A stretch of 64,000 nt of DNA from Spinacia oleracea. Taxonomy: Eukaryota > Streptophyta > Magnoliopsida > Caryophyllales > Amaranthaceae. Every line of letters begins with the position of its first letter. Position 1 is the stretch's first letter. Under the pieces are notes generated by a model, which was not told the DNA's origin, did no database searches, and worked only from the letters and a program-made list of their open reading frames with translations. Location of the stretch: NCBI RefSeq assembly GCF_020520425.1, contig NC_079488.1, positions 4,689,747 through 4,753,746 of the forward strand, in the 5' to 3' direction. Below, piece by piece: positions 45,347-56,900 of the stretch. The position numbers were made by a program, and so were the translations under genes.

Positions 45347-46550
45347 CGGATTTTTCATGAGATACCCCCGAGGTTTAAGTTTATTCACAAAATACCCTCG
45401 CAGTTTCAGTTATTCAACAAATACCCCTAAGGTTTTGTAAACGTGCACAATATACCCTTAATGACAATTTTCCGTCAAATCGTTAACTTTTCCGTTAACC
45501 TCAACTCTAATTATTATTTTACCTTTTTTTTGCTTTTAATCTTTTCTTCATTTCTCTCCATTGCTCTCTCCCCTTCTTGCCCAACTTTCTCTCTCCTATT
45601 CTTCACCATCATTATCATCACATTAAAATCTTCATTAACATGCTCCTCGGAAGACTCTCCTTCTTGCCACTTTCTCTCTCCTGTTCTTCACCATCATCAT
45701 CATCACATTAAAATCTTCATCAACATGCTCCTTAGAAGACTCACTCTCCCTCTCATCATGAGATTCCTTCCGTTGCACACAACACAATTCAATTTAGAAT
45801 CAAACATTCCAAGCAACTCAAACAAATACCCACAAAACCAATTCCCAAAATCAACAACACGAACCAATCAAATAAAAAAAAAACCAAAAATCAAATGCCC
45901 CTCAAATGAAACCCCAAATTACCACGGTGGGAACCCCACCGACAAAGATGGAGAGGGTGCAACGGTCGCCGCCGGAGACGGGTGCGTTGTTTGAGGCACG
46001 AGATTTAGCGACGACAGCCGACAGCGGTGGAGATGGAGAGGGCGGCATCGGAGGAGAGAGAGAGTACACCGTCGGAGAGGCAAACCGAGTGAGGAAGAGA
46101 CGACCCGTCGCCGAAGACCTTGCGGTGGTCGTCGCCGATATTGGAAGGGGAGGATGACCTACAATTGATTAGGTGATGATCGGTGGGTGTTAAGGACGAG
46201 GAAACTGAGGAGCGGAGTTTCAGAAAAACGGATCTGGTAGTGGTGAAGAATTTGTAATGATGATGTTGTTGCTGCTTAATAATCCAAAAACCCCAAATGA
46301 AATGGTGTAGTTGAATTAATTTTTTTAGGGCTTCATTAGTTTAATTTATTTAATTAGAGGTTAATGTTAGGGTTAATAGAGAGTTAATAGAGAAAATGGT
46401 TAATTAGGGGTTAATTTGTTAACGGTTGTTAGCCAGTAGGGGTATATTGTGCACGTTTACAAAACCTCAGGGGTATTTGGTGAATAACTGAAACTGCGAG
46501 GGTATTTGGTGAATAAACTTAAACTTTGGGGGTATCTCATGAAAAATCCG
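45347..46550. mobile_element. MULE 2, same terminal repeat family as MULE 1
   Basis: The 9-bp target duplication aaaaatata is at 45338-45346 and 46551-46559. Terminal inverted repeats of about 110 bp begin CGGATTTTTCATGAGATACC, with internal repeats (caaatacccct). The inside has a direct duplication of about 86 bp (about 45573-45655 and 45659-45741) and GC-rich coding-looking sequence around 45900-46160 that I cannot assign to a family. No transposase was found. Confidence 0.92.
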
Positions 46551-46559
46551 AAAAATATA

Positions 46560-47097
46560 ATATAAAAATAAAAATAAAAATAAATGAATACTTATGAATA
46601 AAGTAATAATGATATCGGCTTTCAATCAAAAAAAACATTAATGATATCGGCAAGCAAACAACCACATAATCCAGCTTGTACCAGAACATCAAAGTTTCCA
46701 TTATTGGCACTATAATAAGAAAGTTGTATTATCAAAATAAAAGGACAATACTCAAAAAAATATCGGTAGAAGTCTAACAAACAATCGTTATACATTAATA
46801 CATGTTCTTCCATGTTCAAATAATGCAAAATGACAAGCATACATTTACATTTGCCGCCAACAACAAACCTTTTCAATCAATAGTGAACCTATCAATCTAA
46901 ACGAATTGGCATCATCTATGCGTCTCTATTACACCAAAATCGATCATTTTAACCAATGAAAATGGAAGAAAACTTATCAGATTCGAATCAATAACTATAT
47001 ACTAAAAGAGGCTGAACCTCGTTGAAATGCAACTAATGTCTAATGAGCAGTGATAAATCACTCTCCGGAATTGAATAATCAAATGATCTGATTCCGG
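46560..47097. other. Intergenic, no gene seen
   Basis: This is AT-rich. At 46997 the sequence tatatactaaaagaggc resembles a Helitron 5' end, but no matching 3' end was found. Confidence 0.35.
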
Positions 47098-47627
47098 TAA
47101 AGACAGATGTGGATCGGGCAGGTAGGGCTGTCATAAACTGACCCGATCCAACCGATTTCTGACAAAAATCGAAGTGATCGGAAAAACAAAATTCTCAAAT
47201 TCAATCCGCATAAGCATAATGGCCTCGCACAACTACATTGTCCGATTATACCCGACCAGTAACCGACCAATGACCCAATTTGACACCCCTACCGGCAGGG
47301 CAGGGTTTCGGACCGAGCCCATGGGTCGTGGGCATGAATGGGACCGGCACACGTCAATCCAACTCTGTGCCGGATAGAAAATTTTTAAAATGGCGTAGAC
47401 CCACGGGCCTAGTCGGGACGTCGTGTCTAAGTCCAATTTTACTAAATTTAGTGGGCTTTGTCGTGTCGTGCCTTGTGTTGTCGTGCTTTTTCCAAAAAAA
47501 ATACGGCCTAGGCACGGCCCACGACTTCGTGCTTGTGTCGGACGGTGCTTTTTTCGTGCCCGTGCCGAGCTTTTTTTATGTGAAGCTGGTTCAGGCCTCG
47601 GGCTAGCCCGACCCACATCCATCTTTA
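47098..47627. mobile_element. hAT-type MITE containing a nested MITE
   Basis: The left end TAAAGACAGATGTGGATCGGGC and right end gcccgacccacatccatcttta are inverted repeats. The flanks gattccgg (47090-47097) and gattacgg (47628-47635) form an 8-bp target duplication with one mismatch. It is of the same family as 55088-55484. The open frames in its GC-rich body are not coding. Confidence 0.82.
47123..47291. mobile_element. 169-bp hAT-like MITE nested in the previous one
   Basis: The ends TAGGGCTGTCA and tgacacccct(a) are inverted, with an 8-bp flank cgggcagg against ccggcagg. It splits the left terminal region of the outer MITE, so it is the younger insertion. Confidence 0.75.
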
Positions 47628-47635
47628 GATTACGG

Positions 47636-48168
47636 CTTTCCAAGACAAGAAGAGATGTTCATCAACTTACAAGCTCTAACATTGTAATTTTGCAACAACA
47701 ATATTCTCACAATGGCAGCAATTTCAAACAAAAATCGCCATGCCAATTTGTTCTTACAACAATATCAATTCAAATTTCAATAACATTGTTGAACACAAAA
47801 TTCCAGAAGCAGCAGAACAGCTGAAGCATCAACATTTGGACATTGTAAACCAAACTTACAAACTAGCAACCAAATCAAAGTTTGTAATCAATTAAACCCA
47901 AAATCAACTTCAACTTCAATTCCCACTTCCATTTCTTTTTTTCTAATGATCAACCCCTATAATTTAATCAATCAAATGAACATTCCGAAACAGAAAATCA
48001 AAAAAAAAAAATCACAGAAATTTGATACATTACATTATATTTTCCCTAAAATAATTAACAAAATAAGCTCATAATACACTAATTAACTAAAATATTAACC
48101 GACGGAAATTAAATTAAATTAAATTTAAATAGAATGAACTCACAGTTTCTGATTACAGCACTGAATTT
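47636..48168. other. 3' flank of the PRA1F gene
   Basis: This is AT-rich intergenic and probably 3' untranslated sequence. No further element was identified apart from the segment at 47893-47965, which recurs near 43505. Confidence 0.35.
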
Positions 48169-48813
48169 TCAATTGGAAGCAGAGAATGAAGACGACGCCG
48201 TATCCTTCAACGGAAGCCGATCACCCAACCCACCCGCACCACGGTTGTAAGCAACACGCGCGCCACTCTCATCTTCAAAACCCCCCACCGCCGTATCAGG
48301 AAGATCATCCGTCCCTCTCACCACCGTATGAACCACAATCACAACAACAGCAACACCAAGCGCCACCACGATATTCACAGTAACATCAGTAAGAAGCAAG
48401 AAAACCACCGTCAAAACAGCGAGAACAGCGAGCACAACGCGATCATCAATATTATACCCGAAAACAAACAGAGGCGCGTCACGGAGGAAGTAGAGGAATA
48501 GCCATGCCGACATGGTGAGGAGGAAGACGAGGAGAGAGATTGGGTGATACAGAAGAGAGAGGAAGAGGATTAAGAGTGCGATGATGGCGTAGTTCATGCG
48601 AAAGAAGGAGAGGTTGGTTTTGAAGCGGAAGTAGGCGTCGTTGAAGGAGGAAGGGAGAGAGAGGGAGGAGAGAGAGAAGAGGTGGTTCCATGGACGGCGG
48701 TGGGTAGTGTAGGTTGATTGGATCTTGGTGGTGGCGCGTGTGATGAAGTGGAGGTTTGTTGCGGGTTGGTTTGAAGGGGAGTGGGATGTGGGTATTGTTC
48801 CATAGGTTGTCAT
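48169..48813 (-). CDS. PRA1F: PRA1-family protein (prenylated Rab acceptor, F type)
   Basis: This is a single-exon gene of 214 residues. Family members sit in endoplasmic reticulum, Golgi or endosomal membranes and act with prenylated Rab GTPases in vesicle traffic. The N-terminus MTTYGTIPTS and the stretch FNDAYFRFKTNLSFFRMNYA are typical of plant PRA1.F proteins. Two hydrophobic blocks follow: about 73-110 (NYAIIALLILFLSLLYHP and on to LFLYFLRDAPL) and about 125-165 (VVLAVLAVLTVVFLLLTD through VVHTVVR). Each can form a membrane hairpin. The tail is hydrophilic and variable, as in the family. The start is the first ATG in frame with these motifs. Length is near the family norm of about 180-210. 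Confidence 0.93.
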   Translation of the reverse strand: MTTYGTIPTSHSPSNQPATNLHFITRATTKIQSTYTTHRRPWNHLFSLSSLSLPSSFNDAYFRFKTNLSFFRMNYAIIALLILFLSLLYHPISLLVFLLTMSAWLFLYFLRDAPLFVFGYNIDDRVVLAVLAVLTVVFLLLTDVTVNIVVALGVAVVVIVVHTVVRGTDDLPDTAVGGFEDESGARVAYNRGAGGLGDRLPLKDTASSSFSASN

Positions 48814-48900
48814 TTTTGGGTGGGCGGTGAATCTGGAGTTTGAAGAGAGATTTGGGGAAAATGGAAGAGAGAGAAAGTGTATTGGTGGCGCGTGTTGGAG

Positions 48901-48907
48901 TATTTAT
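48901..48907 (-). promoter_or_regulatory. Candidate TATA box of PRA1F
   Basis: The minus-strand sequence ataaata lies about 90 bp upstream of the PRA1F start codon, followed by a purine/pyrimidine-biased leader. This is a positional inference only. Confidence 0.45.
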
Positions 48908-49514
48908 GTCAACTTTTTTTTATTTGATTTTTTAATTTTTGATTTTCTTTAATTTGGAAATTGGCTAAAACATTTAGGCTTTATTCTACTCCTTCCGTAT
49001 TCAACTTATTTTGACTGAATTTATATTATCTGAACTTAACTTAACTTAAACTTATTCGAGCTTAACTTAATTATATGGACTTAATTTATCTGAAAAATAC
49101 TTATTTTCTCTGAAATAAATTTTTTGTATGTGAAAATTCTGAAAAAAACTTTCTGAACTTCAACTGGTCATGTGTGCACTCGTACAATAATTTCATCGTA
49201 AATCGGGTTAATTTTTACTTAGTTTTTAATAACTTTTAACATGTTTTGTTTAACTTTTTATATTATAAAGTAATTTTTGATTACTTTTGAAAGTGGTACG
49301 TGGTTAACGTTATACATTGTGACTTAATTTTGAAAGGTATTTTTTTTAAATATCGCACTAAATAATAAATAAATTTTACATCGGGGTAAGTTTTGTTCAC
49401 TTTACATCCATCTTACAATATTTTGTGTATTCTGATGTAATTAAAAGTTTGTGAATACGGAGTACGAGCCAATTTCAGAGAAATCTCGTATCCAATTGAG
49501 TAATTAAGTTGTAA
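48908..49514. other. Upstream flank of PRA1F with Tourist-like remnant
   Basis: A stretch at about 48995-49150 is built of acttatctgaactta-type pieces like the MITEs at 37978 and 51428, but complete termini are not found. The rest is AT-rich. Confidence 0.4.
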
Positions 49515-49560
49515 CTAGCATTTGGACTCGTGCAATGCACGGGAACATTTGTAAAGTTAT
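49515..49560 (-). mobile_element. Helitron-like 3' terminus
   Basis: On the minus strand cccgtgcattgcacgagtcc is followed by aaatgctag and T, a hairpin-CTAG ending like those of the other Helitrons here. The body would lie to the right, but its 5' end was not found. Confidence 0.45.
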
Positions 49561-50016
49561 ACGAACTTGCATTAGTCAAAATACAATAACTTTAGGTATT
49601 GTGATCTTTTAAATTATTTATGCGCATCCGTAAATTTTTGCTTAGTGTAAGACACGAATATATAAATACATAGAATCACATTTTGTATATGTTAAGATTA
49701 TTACTAAATTAATCTAACAACATTTAGAAGGAACCATCAATGATGATGATAACGTAACATATAATATAATGTCAATAGCAAAACAAACCGTTAATAAAAT
49801 AATCATAATAAATTGACGAAAAATCAAACTTAGCCATAGAAAAAGAGAATAGACACATAAAGTAATGCACATACCTCTGAAAATGTAGATGATATAGAGT
49901 TGATTGTGTAAGTGATATAACAAAAAATAATTGTTAGTCAATTTATAAGGAGTGCATGGAACATGAGAGGTTGATGAAGAAAATGTTTAGTTTCTTATGA
50001 TTTAAAAAGACTATTA

Positions 50017-50276
50017 CTCCCTCCGTCCCTTAATACTCGCACCGTTTTGACTGGACACGCTTGCCAATGCACATCTTTGACCACCAATATCTTTAACTAC
50101 ATATTATAAAAACCTATAAAAATATTAATATTTTGAAAATATATATTACGATGAAGCCAACAATATATTATATACTAACATTTATTTTCATATACTATAT
50201 ATAAAATAAGGTCAAAGTGCATTATGTGAATAATGCAAAAATTCAAAATGGTGCGAGTATTAAGGGACAGAGGCAG
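50017..50276. mobile_element. Stowaway-like MITE
   Basis: The ends CTCCCTCCGTCCCTTAATAC and gtattaagggacagaggcag are inverted repeats flanked by TA (50015-50016 and 50277-50278). It is 260 bp. The subterminal region extends the pairing through tactcgcaccgtttt and aaaatggtgcgagta. Confidence 0.9.
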
Positions 50277-50278
50277 TA

Positions 50279-50939
50279 ACTCATAAGTACTAATGTTTAT
50301 TGTTATGGTTATGGTACTAATAACAATTTAAGTTAGCTCCTTAAGTTTTGATTATTATTTTTTTCTTTTTTTGATGGGAACTCTTTTGGGTTTTCCCTCT
50401 TTTAAATATAAGTACACATTAATATTGATGTCTTTTGAGTTTTCTCTATTTTAATTAACAAAAAAAAAAAAAAAGATTGATGAGGTGATGAGTTGATGAC
50501 ACATGTCTCATTATCATCTATGATTTTAGTAGGTATATGAAAAATTACTCTTTTGAAATATTAGGTGTACATATTTTTTTTAAATGCAAAGCATGTAAGA
50601 ACATTTCCATACATGAGGAAATTTTGTTCCCTGCATGCCTCTTCATCATTTTCTCGATCATTAGACTTCTTCTTAAGCAACATTACATAGGTTAATCGGT
50701 CTAAAATCTCCCATTTGCATAGTAGTCATGAATCAATTGATATAGGATATACTCATATTAATTGTCAAACAAGTGTATAAAAGACTAATAAGAAGTACTT
50801 CGTACATAGTACAAGCTTAATAATTATTTTCATATTTGCACGTATTATGGTAAGAAGAACGATTCTACTGAATCAATATTTATCTCGGGTAATTAGCTGA
50901 CCAACTATGCAGGTCAACGTTTGAGCCACTTCAATGCAC
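50279..50939. other. 3' flank of the P450 gene
   Basis: This is AT-rich with no gene. It presumably contains the P450 3' untranslated region. No clear polyadenylation signal was chosen. Confidence 0.35.
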
Positions 50940-53900
50940 CTAAATCTTGTGCAAGATAAGAGGTGCACCAAATTGGGGCACCATACCGGCTAGTAACAAG
51001 GGTGCATGAACATAAGAAGGAGAAAGCTCAAATGAGAAATGTTGAAGAATCTTTGTTAAGGCAAGTTTGGCTTCTATTAATGCAAAATTTTGTCCAATAC
51101 AAATTCGAGGTCCTCCACCAAAAGGCATGAAAGATCCTGGAATTTTGGATGCTTTTAACACCCCTTCGGAAAATCGATTTGGATTGAATTCGTTTGCATC
51201 ATTTCCCCATAGTTCTTGATCTCGATGTACAAGGATTGTTGGCAAATGTACCTCCATGTTGGGAAGTAGAGTCAATTGTTTTAATTCAGTATTTTGATGG
51301 ATCAATCGAGATAGAGATGTAATAGATGGGTATAACCTCAATGTTTCGTTTATAATCATACTCATCTGCACGTTAGGCATGTCAAAAGTTAGTCTTACAC
51401 ACTCTCATAGTGAAAAGATCGAAATTAGGCTCTATTTTGTTTGATTTATTTTTACTTATTTCAGACAAAATAAGTTCAGTTAAGTTCAGATAAGTTCAGA
51501 TAATTTCAGATAAGTTCAGTAAAAATTTGTTGTTTTTTTTCCAAACATTACACACAAATAAGTTTATTTCTGATAAAATAAGTTCAGATAAGTTAAGTTA
51601 AATTAAGTTCAGAAAAAATAAGTTTTTCATACATTTTCTCACACACAAATAAGTTTACTTCAAACAAAATCAGTTTTTTTTTTTCAGATAAAATAAGTAT
51701 AAATAAATTAAATTATGTCCCGATAAGTTCTGGAAAAATACTTTTTTTCAGGCATTTTCACACACAAATAAATTTATTTCAGACAAAATAAGTTATTTTT
51801 AGATAAAATAAGTTTAGATAAGTTCAGATAAATTTAGAGATTTTCACACACAAATAAATTTATTTCAGATAAAATAAATTCAGATACGTTCTGAAAAAAT
51901 AAGTTTGTTCAAACATTTTCACACACAAATTTATTACAGACAAAATAAGTTTTTTTCCATATAAAATAAGTTCAGTTCAGATAAGTTAAGTTAACTTCAG
52001 ATAAGTTTAGATAATATAATATCAGCCAAAATAAGTCCAATAAAACAGAATCTTTAATGATGAGCAAACTTACAATTTTAAGGCGATTAAGACCTTCATA
52101 ATCATGAGGAGTGTTACTATAATCTTTTCCAAAATGCAAGAAAACCTCTTCTCTAGCTTTGGTTTGCCAATCTTGATTTTGGCAAAGGAGTATTAATGTC
52201 CATGTTAATAAAGATGATGTTGTGTCTTGTCCAGCTACAAAGAATAGCTTGCATTCATCAACCAATTCTTCCATTGGCAATCCAACTCCATTTTCTTCAA
52301 TCTCTTTTTCATTAGACTCTAACATTATACTTAGCAAGTTATTTTGATGCTTAGTATCCCCTGTTTGCTTTAATTTTAACTTGTTATCCACCAAACTCTT
52401 CACAATTTCTTCAATTTCGCGCTTTAGTTTTTTCTTCCTCAGATTTATCTTGGTCGGGAAATATCTGAAAAATTCAAATTCAAATTCAAATTCAAATTCA
52501 AACATTGAAAAATTATTGCAACAAACATACCTAGGGGTGTGCACACGTCTAAAACTAGAGCGGACCGGCCGAAACTGGTTGGACCGGTGGACCGGAAATT
52601 TTCAGAATTCACGGACCGAGGACCGGGTCGGAAAAGAATCCGATCTGGACCGGACCCGGACCGAAAAATTCAGGACCGGAAAAGAATTTGGACCGGCTTG
52701 GACCGGTTTTTTTTTTTAAATTTTGCGATTACTATCTTAAACTCAATTTGCTTTTACAATTTTATCTTTTTACAACCTATATGTCTCTTTAAGTATGTCA
52801 TACTTCACATCATAAGCTTAATTTAAAGGGGATAAAAACCAATGACATATAAAAAATATCCAAAGTCTTTTTTTTTAAAGGGAGATTAATGTATGTGGGC
52901 TACAAATTTGGCTCCTCTATCTAAAATTTTTAATTTTAAAATTATATTCAAGGTCACCGGTCTGGACCGAAAAATTCTGGATTTTGACCGGACCAGATCG
53001 AACCGGAAAACCAGAATCGTATATTTTCAAGGACCGAGAACCGGACCGAAATCTATTGGTCCGATCCGATTCCGACCCATTTTCCAGTCTGGACCGTGCA
53101 CACCCCTAATTTACATACGTAGTAACATACTAACATAACTAACATAACTAACATTTATCTCTTTTTACTTACAAATTGCCAAGGCTTATATTTTACGAAA
53201 ATTGTTATACAATACATATACACTTGTGGCATGTATAACAAGTCCAGCTTTTGTAATCGTCAAAGCCTTTATGATTGCCTGCCAAAGAGGGTGTCCCTTT
53301 CATAATTTATGAAGGACTAAACTAGTTGTTTTAAAATATATGTAGTAGGTACCTATGAAATCTTTACATGAAAAATTGAAAATAATGAGGTTTGAATTAC
53401 TTAAAATGTTTAATGGAAGAAAAATATTTACGTTTTAAAATGAGAAAAATGTCAAATATTAGTGTTTCAAATATAAAAACATAGTTTCCATGGATGTTAA
53501 TTGAGCCCGTTCGGTATCATTGTCAGTTTCCAGTTATTATTTTAACAAGTCATACTTCAGTATCAAAGCCTTTATGATCGCCTACCAAAGAGGGTGTTCT
53601 ATTAAAAATTTATGAAGGACCAAACTAGTTGTTTTGAAATATAGGTAGTAGGTACCTATGAAATCTTTACATGAAAGATGAAAATAATGAGCTTTAAATC
53701 ACTTAAAATGGTTCATGGAAAAAATATCTTCGTTTTAAAATGAGAAATCCATCAACTAATAGTGTTTTCAATACAAAAACATAACTTCCATGGATGTCAA
53801 TTGGGCATGTTCGGTATCATTGTCAGTTCCCAGCTATTGTTTTTACAAGTCATACTCCATATGATTTACATTGAATCATGAACTAACAAATAATCATACC

Positions 53901-56900
53901 TTAGTAATCATGTTTTTTTTGTGAAAACTAGCAACAAAAAACTGAAAACTACTTTTTATGATTTTTATATTTTATTTCCTCCGTCCCATATTAGTTGTTA
54001 CAGTTACCTTTGCATAAAGTTTTAGGTGATAAATGTTTGTTTGGTTATCTATTGTTATTTTATTGAAAAAGTAAATATGATATGGAATAGAAGTTAGTGG
54101 GATATTTTTTAAATTGAATAAGAGAGGGTGTGGGGACAAAAAGAATAGTGAAAAGAGAGAGACAATATAATAATTGTGGGGTATTTCCTAATTTAGAAGT
54201 GTAATAACTAATCTTGGACGGACGAAAAAGAAAAATGTAACCACTAATCTGGGACGGAGGGAGTAGTTTTTAGTTTTGCAAAAAAAAAAAAAAAAAAAAC
54301 TGAAAACAAAAAACGATAGAACATACCTGGATCCAGGAATGTAGTGAGACATGGATCGCATTCCTTGAAAAGCTAATCCGAGTGCTTCATTTTGAAGCTC
54401 AAATAATCTTTTACCTTCTTCATAAGAGCTTCCAAAAGCTGTTCTAGCAATTACATCGCCTGTACAACTAGAAAGACTAGAATACACATCCACTTCAGCT
54501 GACCCTGTTAGTGCAACCATTTCTTCCCATTTTTGTATCATTATATCGCAACATATCTCCATTGTAGGCACCATGTTCTGAACAACACATCACATCCAAT
54601 CAATATAAACATAAACCTGGTTAATATAAACATGATTACATAAACAGAGGGTTTAGGGTTACCGTACAGGAAAATGCGTAATTACCGACTGCCTAAACCG
54701 GTCGATAAAGTTCATAGTAGGACCCGTTTGGTATCGTTTTTGTTTTCAGTTTTCTTTTTTTATTTTACAAAACTAAAAATTAAAATATGAAAACCAGAAA
54801 TAGTGCTTTTCAATTTTTTGTTGTCAATTTTCAAAATTAACATGATTACTATAATAAAGATTAATATTTAATTCACGATTTAATATAAATCATGACTTAT
54901 AAAACCAAAAACTGAAAACAGTTGGTACATAATTTACCAATTGTTAACGGTCAGCAAAGGGTAATCGGTGTAGAGTCGGTATTTAAATGTGATATCGTTT
55001 TGTTACTGATCTACTAGTACGGTCTGTTTGATAAGTGATTATAAATCGTGTTAAAATATGACTTGAAGCGGTCAATCCCCCTTACTGTAAAGATGGTCGT
55101 GGGCCGGGCCGAGCCGTGCTTCGGGTCGAGCCCACGGGTCGTAGGCCTAATCGGGTCGGGCCCACGCCAGGCCCGCGTTGTTTCGTGTCGTGCCGTGCCA
55201 GGCCGAAAAGTTAAAAAAGGGCCCAGGCCCGGCCCAAGCCTACGAGCTTTCGTGCCGTGCCGGGCCGACCCGTCGTGCCTAAGGCTAATTTTACTAAATT
55301 TAGTGTGCTTTGTCGTGCCGTGTCTTGTCGTACTTTTTCCAAAAAATTAAGGCCTAAGCCCGTACCACGGCCCACGACTTCGTGCCCGCGCCGAGCCGTG
55401 CTTTTTTCGTGCTCGTGCTGGGCCGGGCTTTTTTGTGCCGGGTCGGGTCTGGCTTCGGGTCGGCCCGACCCACAACCATCTTTACCTTACTGCAACGCCA
55501 CAAAACGGGAATATGTTATTCTGGACTAGCGTTATCTGTTTTGGGCCTATTTTTTAGATACTTTCGCATCTATCTAAAGAGTACTAATATAAACTCTTTA
55601 GATCGTAACTTAATTGTATTTTATAATCTGTATTCCTCAAGATAAATAAAGCTTTCTGGGAGTGAGGGATAGCTCAATTGGTAAGAGCTTTTCTCCCGGT
55701 TCCAGGTGATCCTGGGATCAATTTTCTCCCCCGGCATTATGGCTCATTTGCACCCAAAAAAAATGGACGTAGTTAACGCACTGTTAGTGAACCGCGTACC
55801 ATTTTGTGTTCTTTAATTACATTCTGAATGGTCTTTCAGAGAGTGGGGGATAGCTCAGTTGGTAAGAGCTTTCCTCTCGTTTTCAAGTGATCCTGGGATT
55901 GATTCTCATCCTCGGCATTATGGCTCAATAAATAAACGTAGCTAACGCATTGTTAGTGAACTGCGTACCATTTTGTGTTCTTTACTTACGTTCTAAATTG
56001 TCTTTCTCACTTTCATTATAACAAATCGGGGGTACTACAAGATTTGAATTTGAAAATTCTCACATATCCGACCCCTCTATCATTTTTGTAATTTTGTAAA
56101 GTCTAACACACTCTTTCTGTTATAATATAAATTACCTTGGTAGTAGACCTGATTAACATGAATCCGACCTGCTTGCACAACCCAATATGTTACGGTGTTG
56201 GGCATGATTTTTTGGCCTGTTGGCTCAGCCCGAAATTTCAAAATAAATCAACGGGATCTTGAGCAACGTAGAACACTAAAACTACACTTTCAGTTATAAA
56301 TTTGTCCCGTCTCGAAAATGACCCGAATTACGAATTTGGGCACAAAAAATCGGCCTAAATCTTGGCCCAGCCCGACCTAACTTAATGGGCTTTTCACAGA
56401 TCGGCCCACCTTTTAATCGGGTGTACTTGGTAGTAACTTATCAAAGTTTAATGCCACGATTAAATTAGAAAGCATAGAATTTCATAACTTAAGAGTTACC
56501 TTTAACTTTTCCAAATGAAAAGCAGGGTTGATAATTCTTCTGACTTTAGCCCAATCTTGACCATCACGCATCGCAAGCCCAAATGTTGTTTTCTTTCCCG
56601 GAGCCTTTTTCATATACACATCATACTTGTTCAATATTTCCCTTATCAACTCTGGGTTTGTAATGTTTACCCTCGGTTTTCTTCCGAACCACATAAACGA
56701 GTCCTTCCCTACGTTAAAAAAAAAACACATATTCATTTACGTATTGAACAACGCGTGATTTTTCCATAAACTTGTTTACTTTTAGGGTCTGTTTGATTTG
56801 ATGTAAAACGTTTTAATATAAATAATTTTCTCCTTTTTAATCATTATGTGTTGTTGGATTCGGCAAATTATATAAAAAAAAACAACAACAATTTTCAATA

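Noticed and set aside
47280..47824. Open frames in the GC-rich MITE body
   Set aside because: They fall within inverted-repeat MITE sequence, and similar frames arise in the related MITE at 55088.
48186..48383. Plus-strand open frame opposite the PRA1 gene
   Set aside because: It is a shadow of the minus-strand PRA1F coding sequence, which has clear family motifs.
52531..53138. Open frames in the GGACCGG-rich intron element
   Set aside because: They lie in intron 3 of the P450 within an inverted-repeat element of biased composition.
55660..55930. Two functional tRNA genes
   Set aside because: A- and B-box-like blocks are present, but the acceptor and anticodon stems do not pair properly and the units have SINE-like tails.
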